From: Rachycentron canadum
Lineage: Eukaryota > Chordata > Actinopteri > Carangiformes > Rachycentridae
Assembly (NCBI GenBank): GCA_038496675.1
Contig: CM076650.1
Span: 8,388,891-8,452,890 of the forward strand
Reading direction: 5' to 3'
DNA: 64,000 nt
The position numbers and the translations under genes are program-made. The notes under the pieces are model-generated. The model made no database searches. It worked only from the letters and a program-made list of their open reading frames with translations, and was not told the origin of the DNA. This document shows, piece after piece, positions 9,885 to 22,569 of this stretch (positions are counted from its first letter, which is position 1; each line of letters begins with the position of its first letter).

Positions 9885-11040
9885 AAAGGAAAAGAAAAAA
9901 AAAGAAAACTTAAACAAGTTACACATCTGATCTGAATGTCCAACAATGTTATCTTAAAAGGTATAGTCATGGGGGCACATGAATGGATGTTTTGTACCTT
10001 GTGCTACTACAGCGTAGGAGAAAATGCCGACAGTGGCTGTAATCTTTTTAAAAGAACCAAGATGATACAGTGTGGCACAATGATCGGATGCTTTTGTTGC
10101 ACAGAAGAGAAACCAATGTTAAAAGTCTCCACTCTGCCTCTCCCACGCACTGCCATGCATGTACACACACACACAAGCACACAACTCCACCGCTGCGGCC
10201 GCCAACAATAACAACAACAGCACACATTCTAGGCCAGACTTGACACCCCAATAAAAGTGTGGTTACTGCTGGCCAGGGCTTCTGGGATTTGAATGCTTGT
10301 CTTGTCCTCATTTGAACTTCTTCCTGAAACACAGTCTGGTGACAGAGGGCCAGATTTCCGCTAGGCTAGGCCTGTAGTTGGAGATCTACTCTCTATTACC
10401 TACCGCTGACATTCCCTTCTGTTGTTGAGGTCATTAACAAACTGCATAAAGGAGGCGGAAACTGAATACCAGTGCTGCAACAAAGCATGGTGCATGCTTC
10501 TTTGTCATGATGAATGCCCTGATTTTTATAGTCTGCTGCTTTGTGAAATACTGTAGCTGAATGGCAGTCTTTTGTGCACCAAGCACTTTGTTTACCTAGC
10601 ACGCAAGAAGTCTTAGGGATCACTCACAAGTGGTCTTCAAGACATCCTGAGTCATGGGCTTTGTGTGGAGGTTTTGTATGGAGGAGAATCTGAATGAAAT
10701 GCAGTGTCATCTGAGAGGATATAGAAACATGCAGGTACTAGTAATATAAAGTATAGAGTGACTACAGGGAAACATGTACATAATAAATCACAAATTACCA
10801 AGATTAACTGGTCATAAGAAGCTATCAGCACTGTCGTAAATAAAAAAGAATTGTTTGTTGAGCTAAATGCAGGCGGATGTGTAATTCACTGGGTGGACAT
10901 TATTCATTCAGAGCTATAAAGAAAAGCAATGAGATCTATATTTCACTCCTGGTGGAGAGGATCCAGAGAGAACCCATCTCGACTCACTTTCCTAGCATAT
11001 TGTTGTCTTCCTCTTGTATCCCGGGCAAACAGGGCATGCC
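9885..11040. other. Intron 2: no gene seen
   Basis: Unique intronic sequence with a short imperfect CA stretch near 10160-10190. Short open frames on both strands (72-94 codons) have no recognisable similarity. Confidence 0.6.
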
Positions 11041-11338
11041 ATTGTCTATACCATCACTTGTCCGTCAGGGTCGTAGGGGGCTGGAACCAATCCCAGCTGA
11101 CATAGGGCAAGGGCGGGGTACACCAGGAACAGGTCGCGAGCCTATCGCAGGGCCAACACATTAAGACATACAGGAAATTTAAAGTCTTTGGACTGTGGGT
11201 GAAAGCCGGAGTTCCCTGGAGAGAACCCACCCAGACACAGGGAGAACATGCAAGCTCAAAGGAAAGGCCCTGGGCCAGGGAATCAAACCCAGAACCCTCT
11301 TGCTGTGAGTGATAACCACCACACCACTGTGCCACCCA
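11041..11338 (-). mobile_element. tRNA-derived SINE-like element
   Basis: On the minus strand it begins at about 11338 with a tRNA-like head: an A-box-like TGGTGTGGTGGTTA and a B-box-like GGGTTTGATTCC about 40 bases later. These are followed by the body widespread in fish (ttgcatgttctccctgtgtc, gggttctctccagggaac, tccaaagac, cccagccccc/gaccctga) and a tail ending near 11041. This is a non-autonomous RNA polymerase III-type retroposon. It is diverged and not expected to be active. Family assignment is from memory of the sequence type. Confidence 0.75.
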
Positions 11339-11581
11339 TCATTCATGTTTAATTAGAGTTTGCCCAAGTATTCTTGCCAAAGTGCTTATGTTTAAACCCA
11401 GAGTTTGTCTTGTCAGTTCCTCCATGGAAAGGCAGACACTTTGAAAAAAAAATGTTAATTTTTCAGCTTGAAAGGTTCCCAAAGTAGGTCATGCATAGTT
11501 GGCTCAAATAAAGTGAAGGGTGTGTTTGTGTGTTGGTGGGGGGGTTACTCCGGGCCCTTTTACATAATATTTCTATTCTGT

Positions 11582-11582
<1 letters not shown>

Positions 11583-11663
<81 letters not shown>
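11583..11663. repeat. (CA)n microsatellite, about 40 units
   Basis: Uninterrupted CA repeat; likely polymorphic. It explains the His/Thr and Val/Cys-rich open frames on the two strands. Confidence 0.97.
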
Positions 11664-11664
<1 letters not shown>

Positions 11665-12224
11665 ACATCCAAACATTTTTACGTCAGCTGAACCCATGAT
11701 TCAGAAAAGTGCTGCTGCCAACTGTGACTTGAAACATTAATAACTTTGTTGTTAACTTAATTCATGGCACAAATGAAACACAACACACAAACAGCAGTGT
11801 AAACAGTAAAAATCTGCTTTGTAAAAGGAACCTTTAAATGCTGTGACCTTCATAAATAATATTTCAGCAATTGTTTTTTCCAAGTTCTATTTTTTAGTAA
11901 ATGTTTCTATTTGTTGTGCTGCTATTTTACACTATGAACCAAATTATTTAAACACATAAATGTTTATTGTTTTCATTGAAATTTTAAGCAGTTTTAAGGA
12001 AAAAATATGAAACAGGTTCACTTGCAGGCTTCCTGCAGCAATGAAAGTAAATGAAGCCTTGAAAGTTAATGAAAATGTAGAACTGTAGTTAATGAGGGAC
12101 AAACTTTGTTCCTACATTATCCTATGCATTAGCAGGACAACACTGTACTGCAGGAAATAGTACTGTATATTGCTGTCAGAATGGTGAGAAAAGGGGCAGG
12201 TAACAAAGGAGGACAGATTGGTCG

Positions 12225-12380
12225 GTCAGGGTTTCATCCTAGAGAAAGATAATGACCCAAAACATTAGAAGAAAACCGCTAGACAGTGGCTTCACATGAT
12301 GAAAGACCAGCACAGTCTCCAGACTTAGATCCCATGGAGCTGGAGCTGGTTTGGAATGAACAGGGCAGAAGGTGAAGAAG
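12225..12380 (+). pseudogene. Tc1-like transposase relic, C-terminal part
   Basis: Conceptual translation in shifting frames gives KDNDPKH (about 12243-12264) and then QSPDLDPMELELVW (about 12313-12354). These match the Tc1/mariner DDE transposase signatures xxDNDPKHT and QSPDLNPIExxW, with the expected spacing of about 20 residues. The two parts are in different frames with stops between (tag, tga), so the copy is dead. No inverted terminal repeats were recognised. Tc1-like elements are very abundant in fish genomes. Confidence 0.75.
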
Positions 12381-13051
12381 CAAAGGAAGCAAAGAGTGTG
12401 GCGCTAGATTCGGTTTAGAATTAAGATGATTCGCTTTTAAAAAAAAAAACAACTTTATTATTTATTTGTTCTCGAGTTTAATTTCAGAGTATACTGAGAC
12501 ATTACACTACGGAAATTTCAGTAACAAGTGGAAAAATTGAGGTTAATCCTCAAACTTGATGTGAAGTAAAAAAAATTATGATTTTTCTTTTTTTTTTTAA
12601 GATTGTATTGTATTGAAAGCACGTAATACATTTTTTATAATTGGCCATTATGGCGGTGACCTAGAAAACACACATTAACTAGGTATGTCCTTCTCCTCTG
12701 CTGTGGGGCAAAATCTAAATGATTTGTGGTTTTTGTCAAGCATTTGGTTGAATCCATAAAAGATGGAATCCCTGTCCTGCTACTCCAGGTGCACGCAAAT
12801 CATGTATGTAGCACGGCGGCAGCCCATGACACACTGACCCAGCAGGTAAAAGGAGGCTTCCAAGGATCAAGTGGCAGCTCAAAAGCAAAAGATACTATAT
12901 CATACTGAACCTGTTGGGAGAGATCATTTGCTTGCCTGACACTGCAAAAGGGTAAACGTGTTTGGCAGGAAGTGTAATATGATTTCTGTTTTCAGTAGGG
13001 GAGACAAGAAAACTCATAATTGGAGGGATATTAAAGGGTCAGCTTTCTCAA

Positions 13052-13054
<3 letters not shown>

Positions 13055-13081
<27 letters not shown>
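13055..13081. repeat. (AC)13 microsatellite
   Basis: Pure dinucleotide repeat. Further CA-rich patches lie at 13200-13222, 13770-13782 and 13905-13934. Confidence 0.95.
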
Positions 13082-13082
<1 letters not shown>

Positions 13083-14149
13083 AGGTCTTACGTTTGTTGT
13101 GAGGACACTCATTTTGCATTCCCTATCTCAACCACCATAAATAAACCTCAACCAGAACCAAAACCTAATTCTAACCATAACACCCAGTCTTACCCCTCAC
13201 ACGCACACCCACACACACACACTTTTCTCCCTTAAAACATGTTGTGTGTTGTCGTGCAGATAGTTTTGGTTACACTCGTCTAGGTTTTGAGATGACTGTT
13301 TCTGTGACTTCTGTCTGCTGTGGCTGAATGGAATTTTGTTTGTGGTGTTTAGAACAGATCCCTCCATTACTCAGAATAATCACTGTGAACGGTTTTCATT
13401 GAAAATACTTTCTAGCCCCTATAAAACCTGTTGGCAGCATCTTCTGTGGATTATTCATAGTAACAGTGAAATTCCATTCGCCTCCACTGTACTGGTGCAG
13501 CAGTAGAAATTTGAAGGACAGATAGGGATGGGTTTCCAAACTGGAAACATTTTAAGCATCAGTGAAAATGCATCTGGGTATTGAAACCTGTCAAGTACTT
13601 TTTATTAAGACAGATTTCCTGTGTAGCTGTTTGTGTTAAAAGCATATTTAGCATTCCAGAAGTTTGCATTGTTTTGTTACATTTGAAACACATATCTGCA
13701 CCAGTATCAGTAAACACTTACCCCTACAGAGAGCCAAGTTAAACTGAAGTTTAACTAGGAAGAAAAAACCCACACACACACGCAGAAACAGGATCACAAG
13801 ACAGACTATTTTGTTCTGGTGAATGTTGGGTCTTACTTGTTTCAGTTCATAGTGAGTTGTATGTTTGGGAATTTGACCTTTCTATAAATAAATTAGCCAG
13901 TTTCAACACACAAACACACACACACACACACACAGACTGTTGATAGGACACCATGATGGCATCAGCTCAGTACAGTTCTGGGAAATACTCAGATGTGGAC
14001 ATTCTCCTTGTAGAGTTTACTGCACCATACCTGGAATAAGCAAACATTCTCCTGTTCAATGTCTGCTTTTTGTTTCACCGGCCTTCGTCTGACTTTGCTA
14101 CAGCTGCCTGCTTCACTCTGCTCTGAAGGAGAGACAGTCTGGGGCTTTT

Positions 14150-14660
14150 TTTATGCCTCCGTGCCAGCGACAGCCGCGGCTGGAGGCATCATGTTTTCTG
14201 GCTGTATGTCCGTCTATCCCTCCCATTTTTATGAACGCGGTACCTCAGGAACACCCTAAAGGCAGTTTCCTCAAATTTGGTTTGAACGTTCATTTGGACT
14301 CAAGGATGACCTGATTAGAATTTGTTGGTGACAGGTCAAGGTCACTGAGATCTGACATTGGTTTCATTCGTGTAAACACCTTGAGGGAAATTTCATTACA
14401 TGTGGCACAAATGTCCACTTGGATTCATGAATGAACTTTGTTGGTCAAAAGTTCAAAGGCCACTGTGACCTTGCGAACCCCAAGAACTCATAAACTAATT
14501 AAGACAAAATTTCACACAAATTTCTAATAGTGTAAAATTATAAATCGTTTACATTTTGTACCAAAAAGGTTAAAAACTTCATTGTGACATCATGGTGTTC
14601 TTCAAAAACACTGACCATCAGCTCTGTACCTCAAGAACAGAAGGGGAGGTTGTGACGATT
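14150..14660 (+). repeat. Dispersed teleost repeat, copy 2
   Basis: Same family as 9585-9884, in the opposite orientation and longer. The GC-rich inverted head (14151-14190) is followed by phrases such as gtacctcaggaac, ctcaaggatgacctgatt, AGGTCAAGGTCA (14333-14344), gagggaaatttcatta and ttcacacaaatttctaatag. Copies in both orientations within one intron fit an old interspersed repeat. The family name is uncertain. Confidence 0.65.
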
Positions 14661-15469
14661 TTCTTTGGAAATTGACTGGTTGGTGGCGGTAATTATAGTT
14701 TAGGTTTGAACTTCTGTTATTCATCATCTTCCTCAGCTGCTTGACCTTGGGGAAAATGAAACAATCTGATACAGCATTACTTCCTGGAGTTTGAGCAAAT
14801 GTGTGGACGAGCACAGTCATACCTTGATTAATTTGTTGTTTGTCTTATCACACACACAAGCGTTCTCACAGACGCACATCTGCATTGTTTTCGTTAACTC
14901 TGTAATTAGAGATAATGAAGGAGAAACCATGAGAATATGTGACGTTGGTCATGATTCAGGTTTATCTGGTGCATTCCTATGGTCTGTTGCCACTGCTGCC
15001 CCCGCCCTTTAATTATCTTTATTTTCCAAGTAACATTATTAGAGGAACTTAATCACGTAGGGGAGTTGCGTTTGCTTTAACACTTAACTCATTCAATACT
15101 AGTAGTTTTTAAATTTTTTTCTAACTTAGTACATGTTTCTAAAATAGACAACTTACAGAAAGGACAGGTTTAATTCTATACTGAAAACAATACTCTTATG
15201 TCATTTTCTAAAGTTAATTTTAGGCTTTAGTCTTTTTATTTAACAAAATCAAGTTGGTACCATAATCCTGGCAGTTGTGTATAAGATTATTATTTTGTTG
15301 TGTCCCACTAACAAAGCTACTGTACATACAACTACCAGAATATATTGCTCTATTGAGCAAGGAAACACAAAGAAAGGATTTCATGAGAAATACTTTGAGT
15401 TTGGAAGATAACCACTTGGTCAGACAACTAAAGCCTCATGTTAGACTTGCCTGAACTTTAGAGTGCCTG

Positions 15470-15494
15470 TTTTTTTTTTTTTTTTTTTTTTTTT
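15470..15494. repeat. Poly(T) tract
   Basis: Homopolymer of 25 T. Confidence 0.9.
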
Positions 15495-16631
15495 GAAACA
15501 CAGAACGGGGACAAGATTTTGTCATGTACAGTTTATAACAGCTCTTTGAAAATATATTGTACCAGTCTATTAAAATCTATCTTTTAAATTTTAATAATAG
15601 TTGAAATATTCTTAATAGGAACACACTAAAAAAGTCTCATTTGTCATTCTTTTTTAATATGTCTTTATTCTTATTATTTTGAAAGGATACCTGCTTTCCC
15701 AGCCAAGGCCAGTTGTGGGAATTTGTTCTTGCTGGCCTGGATTCCTGCTTTCATAAACAGTAACATTAACATAGGCTACATGTGGTTCACCTTGGTGGTT
15801 GCGTGCCAATGATGGTGAAAAGGTTGAACCACCTCCTCAAGGGCACCACTGTCATTATACAGTATCTCCACTATCTTAGATGTGTCCTGATGTACCTCTG
15901 ATTCTGGAAACTAAACATCTGTTTGGTGTTGCTGCAGCTTTCAGCTGCAGATGCCAGCAGCCAGAGAAAACAGAGGTCTTCCACAACCTCATTTTCTCAT
16001 TTTCTCAGTGGGCTATTGATTTGGGGACTTGCACCAAGAACTCTATGGGCACGATGATGAATTTTTAACCATGATTTAAACCACTGACCTGAAGCAATGT
16101 CCTGGTCTGTAGCTGTTGTTGTGCAGTCATTACAGTCGGCTCAAAGAGGACCATCATTTGGCATAACGGACCTATTTTATGATATGTGTGTGACCTGTTT
16201 TGCCAAATTATTTTTGCTAAACTTGGTTTTGGAAGTTCAGTTTTTGCAACCTGAGAGGAGAAGCATGCTCCTGCACCAACTTTTCTTTTGGGTTGATGGT
16301 GGAGGAGGATGTTATCCAGCCTGTTGTGAATGTAGCTGACTGACATGCCTTAAGATCTTCCTTCATTCCGGTATGATTACACCCACTCGCTCCAGTGCCA
16401 GTGACACATTCGCCTTGTGGTATTTCTGGCTCACCAGGAGGAAGCATCTCATTCAGGTGTGATTCTGATACCGCCTTTAGAATTGCTTGTTTGACAGATT
16501 AAGTGGATGAGTTGATAGGCAGCAACTAATTGGGATGTGCTTGAGCCTGATAATGCCACAGTAACATAACTGCTGAAGAATAAAGACACTAAAATTGAGG
16601 AGGTGATGAGGAAGTAATGACCTACTTATGC

Positions 16632-17051
16632 TGTATTTCCCCTACCAATGCCTTGGGGGCGGGCACTAGACCTCCCGCCCCCTCAAGAAACCAAAAAAAT
16701 AAAAAATAAAATAAAATAAATAAATAAAAACTAAATATTTTATTCATGTTACATTCCTAATTTATGTGCATGTTTCATTTCAGCACAGTGCGAGAGTCCC
16801 TACTGCGTTTTGCTTTCTTTTATGGTTGCATTTCTCTCCTCTCCTTTGCTTTCTGTTTCACTGTGTGTCTTAGCCCCTCCCCACTCACCACAGAGCAGAG
16901 CAGAGCAGAGCAGAGACAGGTTGACAACTAGTTATGTTAAGTGCAATAAAAGCTTTCCAACAAGTGTTATAAATCCTTCTAAAACCAAAGATGGAACCCA
17001 CCAACCCCACTAACCCCACCCCACCAAGTCAGTCACCGTAGGGGAAACAAT
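16632..17051. mobile_element. hAT-type non-autonomous element (MITE), about 420 bp
   Basis: Terminal inverted repeats TGTATTTCCCCTAC (16632-16645) and GTAGGGGAAACAAT (17038-17051) match at 11 of 14 positions, including ten in a row, and resemble the CAGTGTTTCCCC ends of hAT elements. They are flanked by CTTATGC on both sides (16625-16631 and 17052-17058), fitting an 8-bp hAT target duplication with one end position changed. The interior has a GGGGGCGGG / CCCGCCCCC pair near the left end and no transposase frame. Confidence 0.65.
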
Positions 17052-17126
17052 CTTATGCATATAACGTATACAGTGCATTGGTTAGCCTTGGTCAGTTGAG
17101 ATGTAGGAAAATACAATGTTTACAAT

Positions 17127-17129
<3 letters not shown>

Positions 17130-17157
<28 letters not shown>
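17130..17157. repeat. Poly(T) tract, 28 bases
   Basis: Homopolymer run about 70 bases beyond the hAT-type element. Confidence 0.9.
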
Positions 17158-18544
17158 GAAATCATCCCTGGGGGATGTGAAGACACCATACATTTGTAGA
17201 ACATTTAACACATGACTACACCTCAGTGCATCTGTTTAAATGTTCAACACTTTACCAGGAATTTCCAGGGTTTCTACACGCTTTGCTGCTCTCTCAATAC
17301 AGTAAGAAAAACAACCTCCACAGGTTTGAAATTACAAGTAACAATGTAAATTTAATTAGATTTTCTAAAAGAAAGAAAAAAGAAGTTTAACTCACAGTAG
17401 AAATAGTTTTCACCACAAAAAGGATTCTTAGAGCACGTCTCAAACTTATAACTGCTTATAAATGTAACATCCATTTGTTTTTATTCAGTGTGTCATAGGT
17501 ATCTGGGGCAACAGTTGATCTAAAGCAATAATGTAGATTTACCTTAAAAAATACAAATTAAAATGACAAGAATCTGTTTTTGAACGTTTGAAATGAACAA
17601 TGGAACAAAAGACCATGTATAACGTCAAAGGGGTAACTGAAAGGGATGGATTCACAGAATTATGACTCAGTTCTCAGCTCTACATTTTAGCATCTTTCAG
17701 CTTATTGTTTTGGTTGTATGATATGCAACTTTGCAAAAATTGTTTTGGTCCACAAGTCCTCCAGCCTAAATACCTATATAGGTCATTTGTCCCTACTCAT
17801 CTAATCATCTAATCTAAACCCTCTCTATACATATGTACACCATAATCAGTCATGATAATTTATCATGTGGCCAGAGACACAACTTCAAATGAATGTTAAT
17901 GTTGCTTGGTGCCTGCTTGATGGCTCAGTAGCTGTTTTCTGTTCTGTCACTGCTCTCACGGCTGTCACGGCGTCCTTAGAGTGCACTGTTTCAGCCTGAG
18001 AGCAGGTCACACACCTGCCACTGGTACAGAGTGGTGGAGATGTCCAGAAATATGAAGAATGTTCAATTTACATACAGGTGAGGTTAAGTACAAATTCAGG
18101 GTTGGTGTAAAACTACAGAGCTTCACAGAGTGCGACCAAAATCAGTCAAATGTGACTGAACATTGGTTGCACTGGTGAGCCTGACATTTAGCACAACTGT
18201 GTCTTTTGTGTGTGTGTGTGTGTTTAGTGTGTTTTTCTCCCTACCCCTACAGCACTTCTGATTATCTGCAACCCTGACATTCCTTTTCACTAAATGCATG
18301 TGGGGTAAAAAAAATTGGGCACGTGTTTATGTATGAGACCGCACCCTGTACTGCTCCCCAAGTGATATCACAGCCTTAAAATTTACCGATAATTAAAAAT
18401 GATGAGAACTACTAATTGCTCTTTCGTCAAGAAAAATGCTGTGGTGCCCGTCACACCTGTCCCTGAGGCCCATCCCAGTCCTGACATCACTGACGGAAAT
18501 AACTGCATCTTTTACTAACAAATTCTCATCTTCCCGCTAAGATC

Positions 18545-18965
18545 AGTGCTGAAGGAAGTAATCAGATCTATACACCAATGTAAAATTACTCCATTACGCA
18601 TACAAGTCCTGCATAAAAAACATATTTAAATTAATTAAATAAATGATTAGCTTTATTTAATTATCATTATTATTTAATTATTAAAATGTAGTGCAAGTAT
18701 AGATTTGGTTTCTCTGACCGATATGTATGACATTAGATTTGATACAACATTTATTGAAATGAAACCATGTGAGACGTCATCAACTGGTGAGAGGAAGTAA
18801 TGTTTAACAGTGAGTTGTATTTAAAACCATATTATCCTATATGATGAAGTAGAAAGTAGCATATTTCCCTCTGAAATGTAGTGAAGTGGAAAGTAGCATG
18901 AAATTGAAGTAATCAAGTACAAATACCTCAAAATTGTACTTGAGTACTTGAGTAAATGAACTGAC
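18545..18965. repeat. Dispersed teleost repeat (TACTTGAGTA-type)
   Basis: Contains the phrases ccctctgaaatgtagtgaag, aagtagcatgaaatt, cctcaaaattgtacttgag and tacttgagtaaatga, and near its start caccaatgtaaaattactcc, typical of a repeat I recognise from many percomorph introns. Family and exact ends are uncertain; it contains no coding sequence. Confidence 0.5.
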
Positions 18966-19424
18966 TGCTGGTGCTGGGTAAGAAGCATAACACTGACCCA
19001 ACATCCTCAGTGGAGATGGGCACATATGAGCCAGACCCTACAACATACGAAAAATGGCCAAAAAATATGGCTTGTGTAAGTTACATGGCTTAGATATGAT
19101 AAAAATGCTATAAATGGTAATGCTTAAAATATATTATTACAGTGTCAAAGGTGAAAAAGTGTGTGAATGAAAACGTCAGGCAATCAATATGAAAAGTTAG
19201 GCCAAAGCCCTGGACTGCATGTTCTACTTCTGCGCAGCATTAAACTGTTAATACACCTAATAGTGGTCAATAATTAATGGTAATTGCACAGTACAAACAC
19301 TGAATGATTCATTGTTTAGAAGTAAACACAGGATACAATAGAGATTAAAATGAGTAATGTAATTTTGTGAGGATTACTGTATCAACAGGGACGCTCTCAC
19401 TACTCCATATATGAAATATTTCAT

Positions 19425-20270
19425 GTCACTAGTTCACTAAGTGTCTCAATCCGAAAATATCTGTCAGATCAGGTAGAGGTGCCATTTTATTGTCGTTTTA
19501 TTCTCTTGGCCCTGGCAGTAGTTATTAAAGCTCCCATCTGTGGGTTGTATTAGACAAGCTCTACTGACAGCATGACATTTTTTTCCTCTGTGAACAAAGC
19601 TGCATGCTCATTTCATGCAATATGAATTAGGGGCCAAACACTCACAAGTGTTTCAAGGGGTGATTTCCCCTTAGTCATTACACTGGATAGGGGCCAGAAA
19701 CTGAACAGGAGAAAATGACCACACTGTAAAAAGAAAGAGAAAGAGAGAGAGGGAAAGAGAAAACTGTTAAAAAGTACTTGGTGTGTGACTTGTGTGTATG
19801 TGCACATGTACATACACACAAGTCACGTACCAAGTACTTTTTAACAGCTGTTAAAAAGTACTTGGTACGTGACTTGTGTGTATGTACATGTGCACATACA
19901 CACAAGTCACACACCAAGTACTTTTTAACAGTTTTCTCTTTCCCTCTCTCTCTTTCTCTTTCTTTTTACAGTGTGGTCATTTTCTCCTGTTCAGTTTCTG
20001 GCCCCTATCCAGTGTAATGACTAAGGGGAAATCACCCCTTGAAACACTTGTGAGTGTTTGGCCCCTAATTCATATTGCATGAAATGAGCATGCAGCTTTG
20101 TTCACAGAGGAAAAAAATGTCATGCTGTCAGTAGAGCTTGTCTAATACAACCCACAGATGGGAGCTTTAATAACTACTGCCAGGGCCAAGAGAATAAAAC
20201 GACAATAAAATGGCACCTCTACCTGATCTGACAGATATTTTCGGATTGAGACACTTAGTGAACTAGTGAC
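19425..20270. repeat. Perfect 846-bp inverted repeat (palindrome), ends at a single N
   Basis: Bases 19425-19847 and 20270-19848 are reverse complements. Long stretches compared along the 423-bp arms showed no difference, including homopolymer lengths, and there is no spacer (centre CAG|CTG). Identical pairs of open frames occur on opposite strands as a result (19678-19917 minus and 19778-20017 plus; 19613-19819 minus and 19876-20082 plus). The right arm stops exactly at the only ambiguous base seen (N at 20271), which is followed by a CT repeat. No gene is in the arms. Either a fold-back assembly artefact or a very recent inverted duplication. Confidence 0.95.
19764..19847. repeat. 84-bp imperfect hairpin at the left of the palindrome centre (mirror copy 19848-19931)
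   Basis: CTGTTAAAAAGTACTTGGT at the left end is matched by its reverse complement at the right end, and the 42-base arms pair along nearly their full length with about four mismatches. The neighbouring 84 bases are its reverse complement. A MITE-like or chance foldback is possible; no family is recognised. Confidence 0.85.
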
Positions 20271-20271
20271 N

Positions 20272-20340
<69 letters not shown>
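20272..20340. repeat. (CT)n microsatellite next to assembly N
   Basis: Nearly pure CT repeat beginning immediately after the N; a plausible cause of the local assembly break. Confidence 0.95.
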
Positions 20341-22569
20341 ACAACACAAGTGTGTTTACTAAAGACTAAAGAGAGAAAGTACAGGAGAGAGACAGAGAGA
20401 GACTGAGTAAGTGGACTTTGCCTCTAGAAAATTTACCAGAAGAGCATGTTTCCTTGGAAATGTGTTTTTTTGCTAAGTGGCATTGTTAACTGTGAGGGAC
20501 AGCCTATAGGACCTAATCAGTGTTTTAGTTTGGTCCAGTCAGAAGAATTTAAGCCTGGTCCTCTGTACCTGTTTCTTTTTGGTGGGTTTTTTTTTTTTTT
20601 TTTTTTTTTTAAATAGTCTAGTTTTACAGTCTGTTTGGGTACAGTTAGTGGCTAATATTAGCTTAGTGACATAACTGCACTTTTTGAAAGTGATATGGTT
20701 ATTTAAGCCTAACAGTGGCACAAATATAAACAAATGGCATGAAATCAGACAAATTGGTTTTTTTTTCTTTGGGTTTAGTTCAACTTGTTCATCAGGTCAA
20801 CTATGGTGATTCATTAAAGTGGCTGTCTCAAGAAATTGAGGGGATTTTGTCCAGAATCCTGTATTTCACTAGTGGCCACAATGGCTGCAGAAGTAACATA
20901 GGCTGGCCGTAGTAGTGTTATTATAATTATAATAAGTGGTTTACTTCTGACATTTTGCGCTTTGTAAGAAAATGTGAGAGAAATAAAACTAGCTATGCTC
21001 CAGTCCATTGGGGACAGGGAACTCCAACATACAGTATCTACTTCTCTTCACCTGCACATCCAGTTATGTGACGACACACACCATTTACACAGTCCCTAGA
21101 TGACAGACAAGATAAAATGCTGAGTCAAATGCTTCGTCTACCGAATCACGTCTCAACCACCCCCACCTTCCCCACGCCCACCCCCACACACCCAACCCTG
21201 CCCCAGCCTGGCATTAATGGTGTTGCAAATGAGGGCATGTCACATGTGCCAACGCAATGGGAGTGGCAGCGGCCTCTGCAGAGCTAGCCTGAAGGCTCAG
21301 CAACTGTACAAGATGCTGTATATACACACTCATCACACGTTTCTGCAGTCAATAGAGTGGAATTATTATATGGTTATATGGTCTAAACACACTATGAAAG
21401 AGTTTTTATGATGACTGACAGTCATTAGCAGACATCGTCAAAGGCACCAGCGTTTGTGCAACTGAAAAACTGATATTAGTTCTTTGAAACTTCTGACTTT
21501 TTCTTAAGTTCTTCACATAAAAAGATTCTTGAAAGGAAGAGCAGTTTGCCAAAAACTAAGTTAAATAAATTTATTTCAGCTTGTAATCCCTTATCTGCTA
21601 TTGGGCTACTTCACACTAAACTTTTCTCCACAACAGCCATCAGCACTAGCATGCCAACTGTTTCATTATGGTGTTTGTGTAAGGCTTATAGTCCTCCTGC
21701 TGTCTAGTTTACATTTGATAGTGCTACATGCAATCTGACATGGATTCAAAGATTTAGATCCACATTTGTCTAATGCATGCTCACCAATGGTCAGACAGAA
21801 TTTCACAAATACCACATCCACACAACAATCTGACAGTTTTGGTCCCATCTTTTCTGTCTCATTGTGGTATTTAACAAACATCTGTGGGCTGCGTGATGTA
21901 GTTATTCCCCCTCAGTGGGCTCCCTTTGGTTTCAGTCCCCTTGTGGCTCCCTTTGGGGAGCACACAAACAGACACACATCCATGCACGATTGTAAACAAC
22001 CACAGCTGCTTTGTGGGCATGTTGATATTTCAGTGTGGCTTCTCATTTTTGACTGTGTTTTTTGGTATTGTAAGAGAATATGTACAGTTTGTTTCACCCC
22101 ATGGTAACTTGTAATTTACCCATGAATGCATAATATTTTAAAATAATAATACAAATAAGAATAATAATTTTTATGACACTATTGATGTGTGATGGTTAAA
22201 TAGTAAATATGGCTGGTTAATATCACTAAAATCTAAGTAATTACAAATCATGTCCATTTAATTTGAGACAAATGAAGATAATTTACATCTAGAAATATTT
22301 GACTAATTAAACTATAATAAAAGGCCAATATTTAAGAACCAATTGCTACATAAGTCAGTAAAAGCCTCATTACAGATATTCCATTCCACTCTAATTTTTT
22401 CATATTTTTATGTCTGCCTTTATTTTTGAGGACAGATTTGATCCTCAGGGATGACACCAATCTTGCCAAATCTTTCTCCTTTTTTGAATTTTGAAGTTTG
22501 TTTGGAATCAAGCATCTTGACACTGGGAGTCATCTTTTCATTTAGTATTTGGTTTTACACATTTTGCTG

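Noticed and set aside
11463..11740. Cys/Val and His/Thr-rich ORFs
   Set aside because: Translation of the (CA)n microsatellite.
19678..20082. Identical ORF pairs on opposite strands
   Set aside because: Explained by the palindrome; not genes.
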